From assembly GCA_963585895.1 (NCBI GenBank), contig OY757934.1, forward strand, positions 37,752,336 to 37,816,335: DNA of 64,000 nucleotides, in the 5' to 3' direction. The position numbers and the translations under genes were made by a program. This document shows, piece by piece, positions 52,795 to 62,976 of this stretch (positions within the stretch are counted from its first letter, which is position 1; the number at the start of each line of letters is the position of its first letter). A model generated the notes under the pieces. That model was not told where the DNA came from. It made no database searches and saw nothing but the letters and a program-made list of their open reading frames with translations. Source of the stretch: Sepioteuthis lessoniana (Eukaryota; Mollusca; Cephalopoda; Myopsida; Loliginidae).

Positions 52795-52995
52795 CATTGA
52801 GAGATTGATTTTAAAGGCATGTCAACCAATCTAGGTTAATTTTATGCCTAGGGGTTAAGGAAATAAGTTCATTCTACGGTCATATTTACATTTTTTGTGT
52901 AGTTACTCGAGGCTTTTTTCACACGGTCTGATGGAATACAAAGTGGATCTGGGAGTAATGGCAAGGAAAAAAATTGTGAGTCAGAGAGTGAGATT
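52795..52995 (-). repeat. Family H relic
   Basis: Inverted tail AAAGGCATGTCAACCAATCT and head pieces AAGTGGATCTGGGAGTAATG, GGCAAGG. Strongly decayed. Confidence 0.5.
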
Positions 52996-53219
52996 TTGAA
53001 GTTGAGTTAGAGTTGAGTTTGAAGCTTCAAGGGAAACACGTAAATTTTGGGGTTCAAATGAGACCATCCATTTGGGGGGAGCTATGATTATATGAAATAA
53101 TGATTGTTTTCTCCATCTACTGAACAAAAACTATCTATCTTATTTATAGAACCGATCGGAAAAGAACTTGTAACATTCAGAATAAACATTAGTAAGCTTT
53201 TTAATACCCGGTGACAAGT

Positions 53220-53330
53220 GACACTAGTAAAAAAGATGTCTTCGGAATTAAATAAACCTATAAGAGTTGATATGCCCCAAAACAAGCCAGCCAACCAACC
53301 AATCAATCAACCAACCAACTTTCTTTTCAC
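53220..53330 (+). repeat. Family H tail fragment
   Basis: CTTCGGAATTAAATAAACCT, AGAGTTGATATGCCCCAAAA, then AACC/AATC units. Confidence 0.65.
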
Positions 53331-53414
53331 TACCATATATGTTGGCGTATTAATAGATCTGTCATATATTTTACTGTAAAATTATTATACAATTATGTAC
53401 TTAGTTGCTATAAT

Positions 53415-53500
53415 CACGTTTCGGACGTTGTACCTTTAGTTTTCTTCGGGTGTTTGTCGAAGTCGGTAAAATAGTACTTTTGAATGAAACCCTTTATTCA
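53415..53500 (-). mobile_element. Family F arm fragment
   Basis: ACGTTTCGGACGTTGTACC, TTTTCTTCGGGTGTTTGTCG, AACCCTTTATTCAATCCATG: arm plus inner edge, no core. Confidence 0.6.
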
Positions 53501-53627
53501 ATCCATGTAGATATATTTTCCTCATTCTTTCGTGCATTGCCTAAATCTCGGACTGGTAAATCGAATGGTGACATGTGTCAGGTTGTGATTCTAGGAGTAT
53601 TTCTAGGATTATTTCCAGCTAATTTGT

Positions 53628-53924
53628 GATTCTAGGAGTATTTCCACCTTAGGGCCTTCTTTGAGTCCTTCTTATTCATTTTCAATGTTTCTCATCCAAT
53701 TACATGTTTCAGTGTTGTGACTCTAAAATTGTTACTATAGTTGTTGATACCTAAATACTAAATTATTTCAACTTTATCAAGAAGAATATTCAGATTATTT
53801 TCTTCATCTTCATTATTATACTCACAACGTTTCTGCCAATATGTCTTTCTGTCTTCTTCAGGTGTTTCATATTGAACTCGGGAGACTTCATAAAACCTTG
53901 AACTGAACTCTTTATTTAATTCAC
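53628..53924. repeat. 297-bp duplication, copy 1
   Basis: Matches 55637-55933 without gaps and with only about seven or eight mismatches (about 97%). It contains a piece of LINE coding sequence plus a family F arm, so it copies an existing junction rather than one element. Confidence 0.92.
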
Positions 53925-54149
53925 TGGATGTCTGTGATGACACGAGCGACTAGAAACTGAAACAAATACCCCTTCTTAAAATGGTCCTTGATGCTGACAG
54001 ACAAAAGAGTCCTGTGAGTTGTGGTAACATCCTGACACTGGTTCCCTTCAATAGATTTGCAATACCATTCCTATACTTGCGCACTTATCGACGCATTCAG
54101 TGCATGAAAACTGAAAAACAGAATGAGAGCGATTTTTATCTATACACTC

Positions 54150-54265
54150 AATGAAGGGTTTGCTTAGAAATTATCAGGTTATCGACTGAAGAAAGCTGGA
54201 GGATACATTGGTCAAAACGTGGCGATGATGACAACCAAGATGAGAACAGTATGCTTCATACGTTA
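54150..54265 (+). mobile_element. Family F arm fragment
   Basis: ATCGACTGAAGAAAGCTGGA, TACATTGGTCAAAACGTGGC, then CCAAGATGAGAACAGTATGC; diverged arm. Confidence 0.55.
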
Positions 54266-54558
54266 GTGAATAATTATGATGATTCCTTATCTCATAGATT
54301 CAAGCAATTGTCTATTGTAACTTGGTAAAAATATTCAAGTCAAATAAGACTCAAAGTGACTTAAAAATAACGTATATTAAGTAATTTTCATGGACACGTT
54401 CAATACACAGTCAAAATTCCATGAACAATTTTCCCCCGTTAAAGGATAAAAAAACAAATGATCACTTTATTATAAGATGCTTTGAATAACCACTTTTAAT
54501 TACCAATATTTAGAGGAAAAATTAGTCTTTAAATCATCATCATCATTATTAATATCAT
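54266..54558. other. unrecognised sequence
   Basis: Nothing supported; ends in an (ATC)n-like stretch at 54536-54560. Confidence 0.4.
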
Positions 54559-54559
54559 T

Positions 54560-55735
54560 ATCATACTTCTTAGGAGCTTCTCTCATAGAAGTCTAAGTGA
54601 CAACAAGTCTACTCACGTCTCCAGAAGTCTTCTCAGATTACGATTCGTCCTCCGATTTCCAACTCTTCCAACCCCCTCTCTAAGCTCTCGGGGACCATTC
54701 CATGCATGTTTATTTTAATTGGCATCACCATCGCTCGCATGTTCCACAGCTTTTTTAGTTCTTTGGCAACATCCAAGTACTTGTCCCTCTTTTCGTTTTC
54801 TTTTCAACTTCTCATTATAAGCATTTCGCATTTTTCTATGCCAAATTCCATTCCTATATCCTGGATGTATATTCTTATTGTTTGCAACAGAGTTTTAAGT
54901 TCTTTTTCATTTTTTGCAAACAGGTTGATGTCGTCCATGTACATTAGCTGATTAATTTTTCCTTGTGATTTAGTAAATTTTTTGCCCTCAGTGTATTTTT
55001 CAGTATCTGATTGAGAGGTATCATTGCTATAACTAATAGTGAAAGCGCATCTTCCTGGAAGATACCTCAGGATTTTCACCTCACCTAAAGTTTTTTCTTC
55101 CTGCTGTCAATTATACTCTCCAGTTTTTCAGGACTTCTGTGATGAATTTTATTACTTTGTCATATATCTTGCATATTTTTAGACAGTCTCCTTATCCAGG
55201 ATTGTGGGACCATATTATAGGTCTTTTTGTAGACAATCCACGCCATAGCTACATTTTTCCATCTCGCTTTATTCTGTTTGAGGAGCTGCTGATCAATGTA
55301 CAATAGATCATCTGTTCGTCTTGTTCGCTTGTGGCATCCTTTCTGTTCTCTTACTAGCGAGTAATAAATCTGTGTTATTCGGATTTTCCACATCATAGGT
55401 GGACAGGTTATCGGTCTATAGTTGTGCAGGAGTGGTTCCTTTTTTAGGGTCTTTCTAGATCAGAGTGATCTTTCGCTTAGTCATCCATGTGGGGGATATT
55501 TGTTTCTTCTAAATATCTACTCAGTTCAAGAGCCAGCCTGTCGTGAATGGACGTGATTTTTTTAAAACCAGAATTCATGTACGCTTTAATGTCCCGGCGT
55601 TTTCCAAGTCGGAACATTTTTAAATGTTGGTCTGACGATTCCAGGAGTATTTCCACCTTAGGGCCTTCTTTGAGTCCTTCTAATTCATTTTCAATGTTTC
55701 TCATCCAATTTCATGTTTCAGTGTTGTGACTCTAA
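54560..55735 (-). pseudogene. LINE relic with a large internal deletion
   Basis: Minus-strand landmarks in order: ENELEGLKEGPKVE, FRLGKRRDIKAYMNSGF, LIWKDPKKGTTP, YYSLVREQKGCHKRTRRTDD, ARWKNVAMAWIVYKKTY, KFTKSQGKINQLMYMDDINL (catalytic Y-M-D-D), GMEFGIEKCEMLIM, then abruptly KRDKYLDVAKELKKLWNMRA and LETWVDLLSLRLL. The link at about 54805 joins reverse transcriptase to the last 100 codons, skipping about the region that the relic at 45640 still shows. Two or more frameshifts and stops, for example in the RT fingers. Confidence 0.82.
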
Positions 55736-55933
55736 AATAGTTACTATAGTTGTTAATACCTAAATACTAAATTATTTCAACTTTATCAAGAAGAATATTC
55801 AGATTATTTTCTTCATCTTCATTATTATACTCACAACGTTTCTGCCAATATGTCTTTCTGTCTTCTTCAGGTGTTTCATATTGAACTCGGGAGACTTCAT
55901 AAAACCTCGAACTGAACTTTTTATTTAATTCAC
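55637..55933. repeat. 297-bp duplication, copy 2
   Basis: Partner of 53628-53924, 2,009 bp apart in direct orientation. Here the LINE and the family F element continue beyond the ends, so this is the likely source. Confidence 0.92.
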
Positions 55934-56226
55934 GGAGGTAGATTCCATTAACTATGACCAGGTACAAGTGTTAAGCTATTGTAAGTATTCTTTCTTATCT
56001 TACCTGTAGTTGGGATTGAACCTGCAAGCTTCGGATGATTTCACTTAGAATCCCTTTCCCACCAAACGTCTTATCCACTGCGTAAAGGGTTCAGTTCGAG
56101 GTTCTCTGTAGGCTCCAGGGTTCGATATGAAACACCTGAAGAAGGCCGAAGGATATATCGGCCGAAACATTATAAGTATGACAATGAACATGAAGATAAT
56201 CGTCCGAACATTCCAAGTGATAGAAA
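55765..56226 (-). mobile_element. Family F full copy: inverted arms around a tRNA-Arg-like core
   Basis: Left arm 55770-55935 (TTCAGATTATTTTCTTCATC, CACAACGTTTCTGCCAATAT, TTCTTCAGGTGTTTCATATT, GAACTCGGGAGACTTCATAA). Right arm 56085-56225 is its inverse (GTTCAGTTCGAGGTTCTCTG, TATGAAACACCTGAAGAAGG, TCGGCCGAAACATTATAAGT). The core, read on the minus strand, has GTGGATAAGACGTTTGG and GCTTGCAGGTTCAATCCCAA (B box). Arms of about 140-165 bp pair over most of their length. Confidence 0.8.
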
Positions 56227-56832
56227 TTATCTGACTTCACCAAAGAAATTTAGATAAATAATTTCATCTTTAATCAAAATTTTGTATTTAGCCGAAGTTA
56301 TTATCATTAGATTTCTCAATAAGAACAGAATCATTAAAAATGATCAGAAATATCTCAACGCCGTCAACGACAGATGACGAAATTTTCAGTGTTTTTACAA
56401 TTATAGTCATAATGCAAATTACGCGAAAGTTTGTTTCCAAGATAAAACAAATGAAGTGTATAACTAAAAAAAAAAATTTTGAAACATCTATTTGTTTTTT
56501 TGAAAAAAAAAATTGATTTTGAAAGTTTATTTCCTCTCTTTCTTGCCAGTAACATTTTTCAGTTAAAACTTTCTCTAGGGTTCAATAAATATGCCAACCA
56601 AATTTGGTCGTTCAACATCAAACAGTTTAGTCCTCTTTAGAAGACTGAAAAACAAAACCTTCCAAGTAATTAATATAGATCAATAGATGGTACGATGAAT
56701 GGTAATAATAGTACAGATATGCTTTTTTACTGTGTATAGAGGCAGAAAGTATAGCATATAAGATAAGCAGTAATAAGTATTTTGACGCGAACGTTACTCG
56801 AGGCAAAGAGATAAGAGAGAAAATGTTTTCAG
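56227..56832. other. unrecognised sequence
   Basis: A+T-rich with poly-A runs; nothing supported. Confidence 0.4.
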
Positions 56833-57297
56833 GAAATAATTCTGTTATAAATTTTAGCGAGAGTCTACGAATACAGAAATATGACTATGATATAAATACC
56901 CAACAAGTGTTTTGAACGAAGAAATAATTCTGTTATATATTTTAGCGAGAGTCTACGAATACAGAAATATGACTATGATATAAATAAATACCCAACAAGA
57001 GTTTTGAACAAAGAAATAATTCTGTTATATATTTTAGCGAGAGTCTACGAATACAGAAATATGACTATGATATAAATAAATACCCAACAAGAGTTTTGAA
57101 CAAAGAAATAATTCTGTTATATATTTTAGCGAGAGTCTACGAATACAGAAATATGACTATGATATAAATAAATACCCAACAAGAGTTTTGAACAAAGAAA
57201 TAATTCTGTTATATATTTTAGCGAGAGTTTATGAATACAGAAATATGACTATGATATAAATACCCAACAAGTGTTTTGAACAAAGAAATAATTCTGA
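56833..57297. repeat. 88/92-bp minisatellite, about five units
   Basis: Units start at 56833, 56921, 57013, 57105 and 57197, with a partial sixth at 57285. The spacing is 88, 92, 92, 92, 88; long units have one extra AAAT in ATATAAATAAATACCC. Units are nearly identical, so the array is recent. Confidence 0.96.
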
Positions 57298-57302
57298 TAA
57301 GT

Positions 57303-57530
57303 TTGGTTTCTATTGTTTAATGACATATCAACCTTGTAAGCTATTCAATGCCAAACTGATGCTTGTAGAAGAATAGTACTGATAGCTGGTAGGGATAAGG
57401 GGATTCATGCCTTTTCCCAAGGGTATTAGTCGGAAAGTGAACGAAATAACTCGACGGAAATTCGGACTTACTTACTTCGGGGTCGCAATCCAGCAATTTA
57501 GCAATTACTCCACGGGGAAACCACTCCCCA
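57303..57530 (-). mobile_element. SINE C copy
   Basis: Inverted family H tail (TGACATATCAACCTTGTAAG, ATTCAATGCCAAACTGATG) followed by the same body and tRNA-like head as 27150 (AAGGGTATTAGTCGGAAAGT, GGGGTCGCAATCCAGCAATT, AATTACTCCACGGGG). The B box is decayed. Confidence 0.72.
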
Positions 57531-57847
57531 ATTAGTTTCTGTGTCCATGTGTGTTTTGCTAATAAGAAGAATCGTTTTTTATTGGCGAGCCTCAAATGTA
57601 TTAGTGGAATCGTAAAAGAAAAAAAATATGGATATCGCTTTGCCTTTTCAACCATTAATGAGATCAGAATAAATTTTGGACTTCATAGCAAAGTTCCCGA
57701 CTTCGTCCGTTCGGCCTAAAACGAATTATTTTGTTTGATGATTTCAAATGACCATAAGGTGAGATATTTTGTGTTTGAACCACTAAACAAGTTTGTATTA
57801 ATGCAAAAAATTAGCTTGCTTAGATTTTCTTGACGGCAGTAATTCTA

Positions 57848-57889
<42 letters not shown>

Positions 57890-58045
57890 GCACATATTTA
57901 TGCATACTAGTTTACGAGGAGGAATAAAAAGATATCAAAGTAGAGGCTTATTTCTTTAGAGTCTAGAATTTAAAGATATCATGTTTACAGCTGTGCAAAT
58001 TATCTAATAATTTGAAGAGTTCTAGTCACTAAATCACGCCAAGAC
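57531..58045. other. unrecognised, includes a (CA)n tract
   Basis: CA tract at 57851-57888 (about 19 units). No gene or family recognised elsewhere. Confidence 0.5.
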
Positions 58046-58071
58046 AAATAAGGGTCAATTTGAAAAAAAAA

Positions 58072-58097
58072 ATGCAATCAGTCTCGATACTTTTTGA
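58072..58097 (-). mobile_element. mariner terminal repeat, isolated
   Basis: AGTCTCGATACTTTTTGATC, the same end as at 58308-58330 and the inverse of the ends at 29087 and 62884. Confidence 0.6.
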
Positions 58098-58179
58098 TCA
58101 ACTCTAAGGTAAGAGTTAAGGACGGAGAGGATATTAAAAGGAATAGCATGGCACCGTAGTTTCCCACCATATCAAAAAT

Positions 58180-58335
58180 GGAGTCTCAGATATTTCCACT
58201 GATGGAAAACTCGCTGGAATAAATGTGTTGAATACCAAGAGAAATATTTTCAACGAAATTAGGGTTTCATTCATTGTTTATTTTCATCAAGGTAAATACA
58301 GATTCAGTCTCGATACTTTTTGAGCAAGCCTCCTT
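58180..58335 (+). pseudogene. mariner C-terminal relic with right terminal repeat
   Basis: CATTCATTGTTTATTTTCAT precedes the terminal repeat CAGTCTCGATACTTTTTGAG; the same lead-in occurs in the mariner at 62270-62895. Upstream codons give NKC-EY-REIFS-type sequence consistent with the W-KC---EG-YF end of a mariner transposase, with stops. Confidence 0.6.
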
Positions 58336-58373
58336 AGTGCTAAAAAAATTTTAAACAAAGAAAAAATTATTTT

Positions 58374-58422
58374 GCAATATATATTGTTTCATGTCTTATT
58401 ATTTTTCCTAGTATTTATTCAG
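58374..58422 (+). repeat. direct repeat left of the GC-rich island
   Basis: TTGCAATATATATTGTTTCA then TGTCTTATTATTTTTCCTAG resembles 58840-58889 (TTGCAAAATACATTACTTCA, TGTCTTATTATATTTCCTTT). Confidence 0.7.
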
Positions 58423-58429
58423 CAACCCA

Positions 58430-58795
58430 CCATGCCAAAATGTATCACAAGGCCTTTTTGACGTGGGAGCCGGGTACAGGGCTGTATCCCAGATATGCCA
58501 AACGGCTTCAAAAATGCTTTGGGTCCAATCGGCATTCCCCTAAAAAGGGGCTTCTCAGACGTCAAGCGATAAACCTTGCCTTGCCGAAGCCGGTGAGAGC
58601 CTTGGGGGACGGCCTCCTGAGTTCCAAAGAGTGTTGGTCTTAGCCACGGGACACGAGTGCTGGGCTTCTACGGCACTCATTTCAGGCGCCCTTGACCGAC
58701 TGTCCACAAAAGCCAAAGATACACTCGTACTAATCCTCGAACTAGGAAATACGTCCAGTCGAAATGTGACGGAAGACTGAAGTCATTCCTTAGTA
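58430..58795. other. GC-rich island of unknown origin
   Basis: Positions 58501-58680 contain 99 G or C in 180 bases (55%), against a background that is clearly A+T-rich. One plus-strand frame stays open for about 80 codons (SDKPCLAEAGESLGGRPPEF, QRVLVLATGHECWASTALIS and so on to NVTED). I do not recognise the protein, and other frames are also partly open because stops are rare in GC-rich DNA. It is bounded by imperfect direct repeats of about 50 bp. Possibilities: a decayed retroelement fragment, an LTR or a transferred segment. Confidence 0.5.
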
Positions 58796-58839
58796 AAATA
58801 AAAATTTCGAACGCGCACAATAAATAAATAATTAATGTT

Positions 58840-58889
58840 GCAAAATACATTACTTCATGTCTTATTATATTTCCTTTTATTTCTATTCT
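58840..58889 (+). repeat. direct repeat right of the GC-rich island
   Basis: Partner of 58374-58422. Confidence 0.7.
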
Positions 58890-59304
58890 CTTTTTTTTAC
58901 CACAACTGTTTTTCTGAAAATGTTCAATTGTAGAAAAGAGGGAATGTTAAAGGGCTCAGTTTTCTATTTCAAGTGCTCAACAGGTTAGACTTGTTACCAA
59001 AATTTAATCTTTAAAAAGAAAATTCTAAATATAGACCTCAACAAAGAGAACTATACCACATAGAGTCAATCAGATACTTATAAAATCAGTATTTAGCGTC
59101 ACTAAGAGTTCAGAATCTCTTTTGTTAACACTATAGCCAGTCAGACTTCTGTGGAGAATATCATTTTCATCGCAAGACATGTGTTTCTCAAGCTTCCGTT
59201 TATGCAATGTCTTAGAATATCTTACATTGTTTAATATCAGATTATCTGGCATTGTATGACGAGAAAACAATGACCATCAAATTTCGTGGTGTAATAGGCT
59301 TTAA
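58890..59304. other. unrecognised sequence
   Basis: Nothing supported. Confidence 0.4.
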
Positions 59305-59740
59305 GATTGGTTTGGTTTGGTTTGGTTTATTTAATAGCATATAAACTTCTTATGGGTTATTTTATGTCAAAGTTTGATACAAATAACTTGCACACATTTA
59401 TGTGGCTTCAAGTATTCCAATCAAATAGAAATAATCTATGATTAATTATATGGTTTCAAATAACTAACTCTTCCTATTTGATAATAATCGTTTTTATGCT
59501 CTCAATTATACGGTTTCAAATATTCCTACCTTATACAAATAATTAAAAAATATATGTCTGACTTACGGAAGGGGCGCGATCGAGTACTTCCACTCCGGCA
59601 CAGTAGTAGTGGTCACAAAGAAGTATACCACACTCCACAGAACTCCACAACTGGAGCCTTACTATTTGATGAGCCCCCTATTTTTGGTAAGATCTTATCC
59701 TTCTGTAGAGTTTGTAATCGGCTTTAGTTTTTGAAAATTT
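59305..59740 (-). repeat. Family H copy
   Basis: Inverted tail beginning GGTTTGGTTTGGTTTGGTTT, GCATATAAACTTCTTATGGG; A+T-rich middle with TATGGTTTCAAATAACTAAC units; head pieces CACACTCCACAGAACTCC and TTCTGTAGAGTTTGTAATCG. Confidence 0.72.
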
Positions 59741-60202
59741 CCAAGTTTAACAAGTTCTTTTTTTATTTTTTTTACAAAGGGATTGATTTCAGTGTAAGTA
59801 CAAGACTGACTTTGATCCTTTCTCAGCTAAACCGAATCGTTGTCTTTTTGTTTAAGCAGATAAAGTAGAATCTAACTGATAACTTCCTAGTCCAAAACTA
59901 AACCTCAAATTATTTTCCTATGGCGTTTTTTACGGTCACTGAAAAATAGAGACTTTAACACCCTGTTTACTTTTGTCACATGAGTTATAGTCACCAGGAA
60001 ACTATGAACGTTAATCCATCAAAGATGTTCATTTAGTTATTTTTATGTGTTTATTACCAGAAGAAGAATTCAGTTTATTATGTTCAGTTAGTTTACAGCT
60101 AGTATTCATATTTACAAGCCAGTTATTCCTTATTTTTATTTATTTATTTATTCATCCATTTTGTTTATATGTTCTGTTTCAACTTTATGCTCACAACAAG
60201 AT

Positions 60203-60207
<5 letters not shown>
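59741..60207. other. unrecognised sequence
   Basis: Nothing supported. Confidence 0.4.

Positions 60208-60260
<53 letters not shown>
60208..60260. repeat. (CA)n microsatellite
   Basis: About 26 CA units. Confidence 0.96.
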
Positions 60261-60479
60261 CACATCTGCTCACCTATCTTTTTGCTATAATTATTCACGT
60301 TTTACAGATCGATTGATAAAATCGATACAGTGACTCGATAAATCTTTCTGTACAAACGTCAAATTCCTGGTGAGAATACAAACAGGAATTAAATAGCAAA
60401 AAATGTATAACTTCTCTCAGGGTTTTTTTTTTTAATTCTTAAGATTCAATTTCAGTTTTACTTTTGGTTTCTCAGAATC

Positions 60480-61135
60480 TTTCACTGTGTTTTTACCCAA
60501 GACTGAGGATGAAGGAAGCTAGTGATAATGTATATATGTAAGTTTTTGCTGCCTCTTTTGGGAGATATTTCTCAGTCATATTGATTGTACTTTCCTAAGG
60601 AGATGAACAATTCCGAAAAGTGTTGTTTTCTGTATTTCAGACAGTTTGAAATGTGTTTATCCGTCTATTTCTTAATCATATGCAGGGCTCCAACAATTTC
60701 AGGCCCGATGATAGTTTTAAGTTGCCACATTTTTTTTTTCTTCTTATTTTCAGATCTTTGAATTTACTTATATTCTTTGTCTGATATGTTATTATTTATC
60801 GGCATTAGCATATCAGTCAGTGGGTATATTTTTCTTTTATCGTCCTTAACCACCATATCTGGTCTATTGCTTTTTTCTTGTCATTTTAGATAACAAAGTT
60901 CAACAGAATAGTGGCTCCTTTTGCTTCTGCTATTGGTTCTAATGGGTATTCATAGAATTTTTCACATTTCAGTATTCATAGTATTTACATATTTTCCAAT
61001 GAATGCAACGCATATATTCCATTTGTCAGTATAGACAAACTTTAGCTTCTTGTGTAATTCCCAGTTGTTTACCTTTCCCACCCAATCATGCCTGCTCTTT
61101 TATTCCTTTTAAACAATTCATTTTACAATAAGTCA
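60480..61135 (-). pseudogene. LINE C-terminal relic, further lineage
   Basis: Minus-strand reading: MIGWER, NGIYALHSLENM, CEKFYEYPLEPIAEAKGATI, DKEYKQIQRSENKKKKMWQL then KTIIGPEIVGALHMIKK and TDKHISNC. This corresponds to the W-GK, RPD, DKEYEK---YKDL-IE-EKMW-LKT---PVVVGALG-IKKG and KHI block found at the C-terminus of several LINE polyproteins. Many stops. Confidence 0.65.
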
Positions 61136-61137
61136 TT

Positions 61138-61369
61138 TATTTGCACTCAGTTTAAATGTCAAACAGTATACCCATAGATAGGAATCTATTAAGTGCAACC
61201 ATTCCGGGCTAAAGTGGACCTGGGAGCGATGGCAATGAAGAGGTACTCCGCATTCCCCAAAGCTCCACCATCAGATTGTTTAATGTTATATCTAGGACAC
61301 TCAGTAGGGGGTCTCACCCCTCTGTAGAAATGCAGTCGGTGTATTCTACAGCACTAACAAACTGGGCTC

Positions 61370-61370
<1 letters not shown>
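61138..61370 (-). repeat. Family H head copy
   Basis: Inverted end of the middle (AAACAGTATACCCATAGATA) and complete head (GTGGACCTGGGAGCGATGGC, AGGTACTCCGCATTCCCCAA, GGTGTATTCTACAGCACTAA). Tail missing. Confidence 0.85.

Positions 61371-61371
<1 letters not shown>

Positions 61372-61411
<40 letters not shown>
61372..61411. repeat. (ATA)n microsatellite
   Basis: About 13 ATA units between a family H head and a LINE end. Confidence 0.95.
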
Positions 61412-61412
<1 letters not shown>

Positions 61413-61414
<2 letters not shown>

Positions 61415-61850
61415 TAGAATACTGAGAAGAGTCCTGGAGACTTGAGGGGACTTGCTATCACTCAAACTCCAGTGAAAAACAGTCAGCTAATACTGATGTG
61501 AAAAACTCTAAAGGAGTAAGTAATATGATATAAGACGGCTAAGCAGAGGAAGTCTAAAGAGAGAAACTGAATTGTTCTTCCCAATAGCCCAGAACAACGC
61601 CCAGAACAATGCCATAAGAACCAATTGTTTAAAACCTGGAATAAATAATATTTAGAAGTAAAATGAAACAACTCAAAAAATTTGACTGAGAGGAAGGATT
61701 TTGATCATACAGACCACACACTACTAAGATTAGCCAAAATACTTGCGATAGCTTTAGAGAACTAAGGAGACTTGCAATTATTTGAATTACAGTAAAAGTC
61801 TCTAGCTTGTACTAGTGTGAAAAGTAACAAACAGTAAGATAAAATTAGCC
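61413..61850 (+). pseudogene. rearranged LINE 3' end pieces
   Basis: 61413-61530 matches the final part of the 45640 LINE lineage (VLETWGDLLSLKLQ-equivalent and NTDVKNSKGVS). After it, 61550-61640 reads SLKRETELFF and AQNNAIRTN, an upstream part of the same polyprotein, and 61690-61840 again reads the final part (IQTTHY, then LQLFELQ and LACTSVKSN). So the terminal segment occurs twice with an upstream segment between: a partial tandem or rearranged copy. Confidence 0.62.
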
Positions 61851-62268
61851 GATAATATTTTTTGATGATTTTAATGATTTTTTCACTGATATTAGTGCTA
61901 AAATTGTTAGCATCACTTATCACCTTTTTGATCAACGTAACTCAAAATATCTGATCTCGAAGATAATTAGTTTTTTTCCAACATCTCACTGAACAGTTGC
62001 AGAGTGTGACAAATTATTATTCATTATAGATGTTGTGTAAAATATTACTTTAACACTGATAATAATATTAATCTTGATCGATAAGATATAATGAATATAC
62101 TAAATTTAAAATATCAAAATATTTTCAAAATGATACTTGTTTTGAAAACAAGTTATACATCCTTGCAAAACAGATAAAAACAAATAAAAATAAACAGAAA
62201 TTTTGGCGAAAATATTTAAGCATGTTATTAATACAATAAGAAATTTGATGAGGTTTTATTTATAAAGG
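61851..62268. other. unrecognised sequence
   Basis: Nothing supported. Confidence 0.4.
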
Positions 62269-62269
62269 T

Positions 62270-62895
62270 TTTATTTTCTTTAAGTACCAAGACAGAAATA
62301 AACAATGAATGAAGCAGTAATTCTCTTTACAACACACATTTGTAGCTGTGGGTTTGACATTGGTCGAAGAACATCCGAAATTTTTCTTTTGATATTGTGT
62401 AAAGCTGCGTGTCCGTATTTCTTCCATGCCTTACACATTCTCAAATAGGATACATTTTCAATTTAGGAAATAAGAAAAAGTCGTATAGTCCTATTTACCA
62501 ACCCCTCCGCTCGGGAAGGATATGATACAAGGTCAATTTTTAAGCGGAGTTTAACAGGTTTGAATTCAGAGTTTTCCTTCTAGACTGGTTGCCTCACCAA
62601 GGCTGAAGAACCTAGTCTGTCCTACTATTTACCCATAGCTAGAGGGAGAATATTTGGATTCATACCTTTCCCAAGGGTATTAGTGCTATGTGAAATGCAA
62701 TCAGTCTCGTCCAGGATTTGAACTCGTGTCGCCGTGTCCATATTCTGCGAAGATAACCATTACACCACGGGCACCTCCAAAAGTCGTATAGTGCTATGTC
62801 TGGAAAGCGTGGAAGGTGCTGCACTTGCCCAGTTGTGTGTTTCAAGAAACAAATTGCAAATCAAATAATGTCGAGACAGCTGATCAAAAAGTATC
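62270..62895 (-). pseudogene. mariner transposase 3' part, split by a SINE B
   Basis: Minus strand: right of the SINE it reads TGQVQHLPRFPDIALYDF, matching the HPPYSPDLAPCDFFLFP motif (third catalytic Asp as in PDIALYDF). Left of the SINE it continues FLISPKLKMYP and a decayed C-terminus ending in the CATTCATTGTTTATTTC lead-in. The terminal repeat end GATCAAAAAGTATCGAGAAT lies at 62884. The N-terminal half is missing. Confidence 0.7.
62491..62780 (-). mobile_element. SINE B copy with target-site duplication inside mariner
   Basis: Full-length. The flanks AAAAGTCGTATAGTCCTAT (62472-62490) and AAAAGTCGTATAGTGCTAT (62778-62796) are a 19-bp duplication with one mismatch. The SINE interrupts the transposase at PDIALYDF, its third catalytic motif. 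Confidence 0.94.
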
Positions 62896-62976
62896 GAGAA
62901 TTGGCACTGACGTATCTAGATTTTTAGAAGTCAAGACCTCATCCAGCTATATTCATCACATTATTACTTATAGTTG

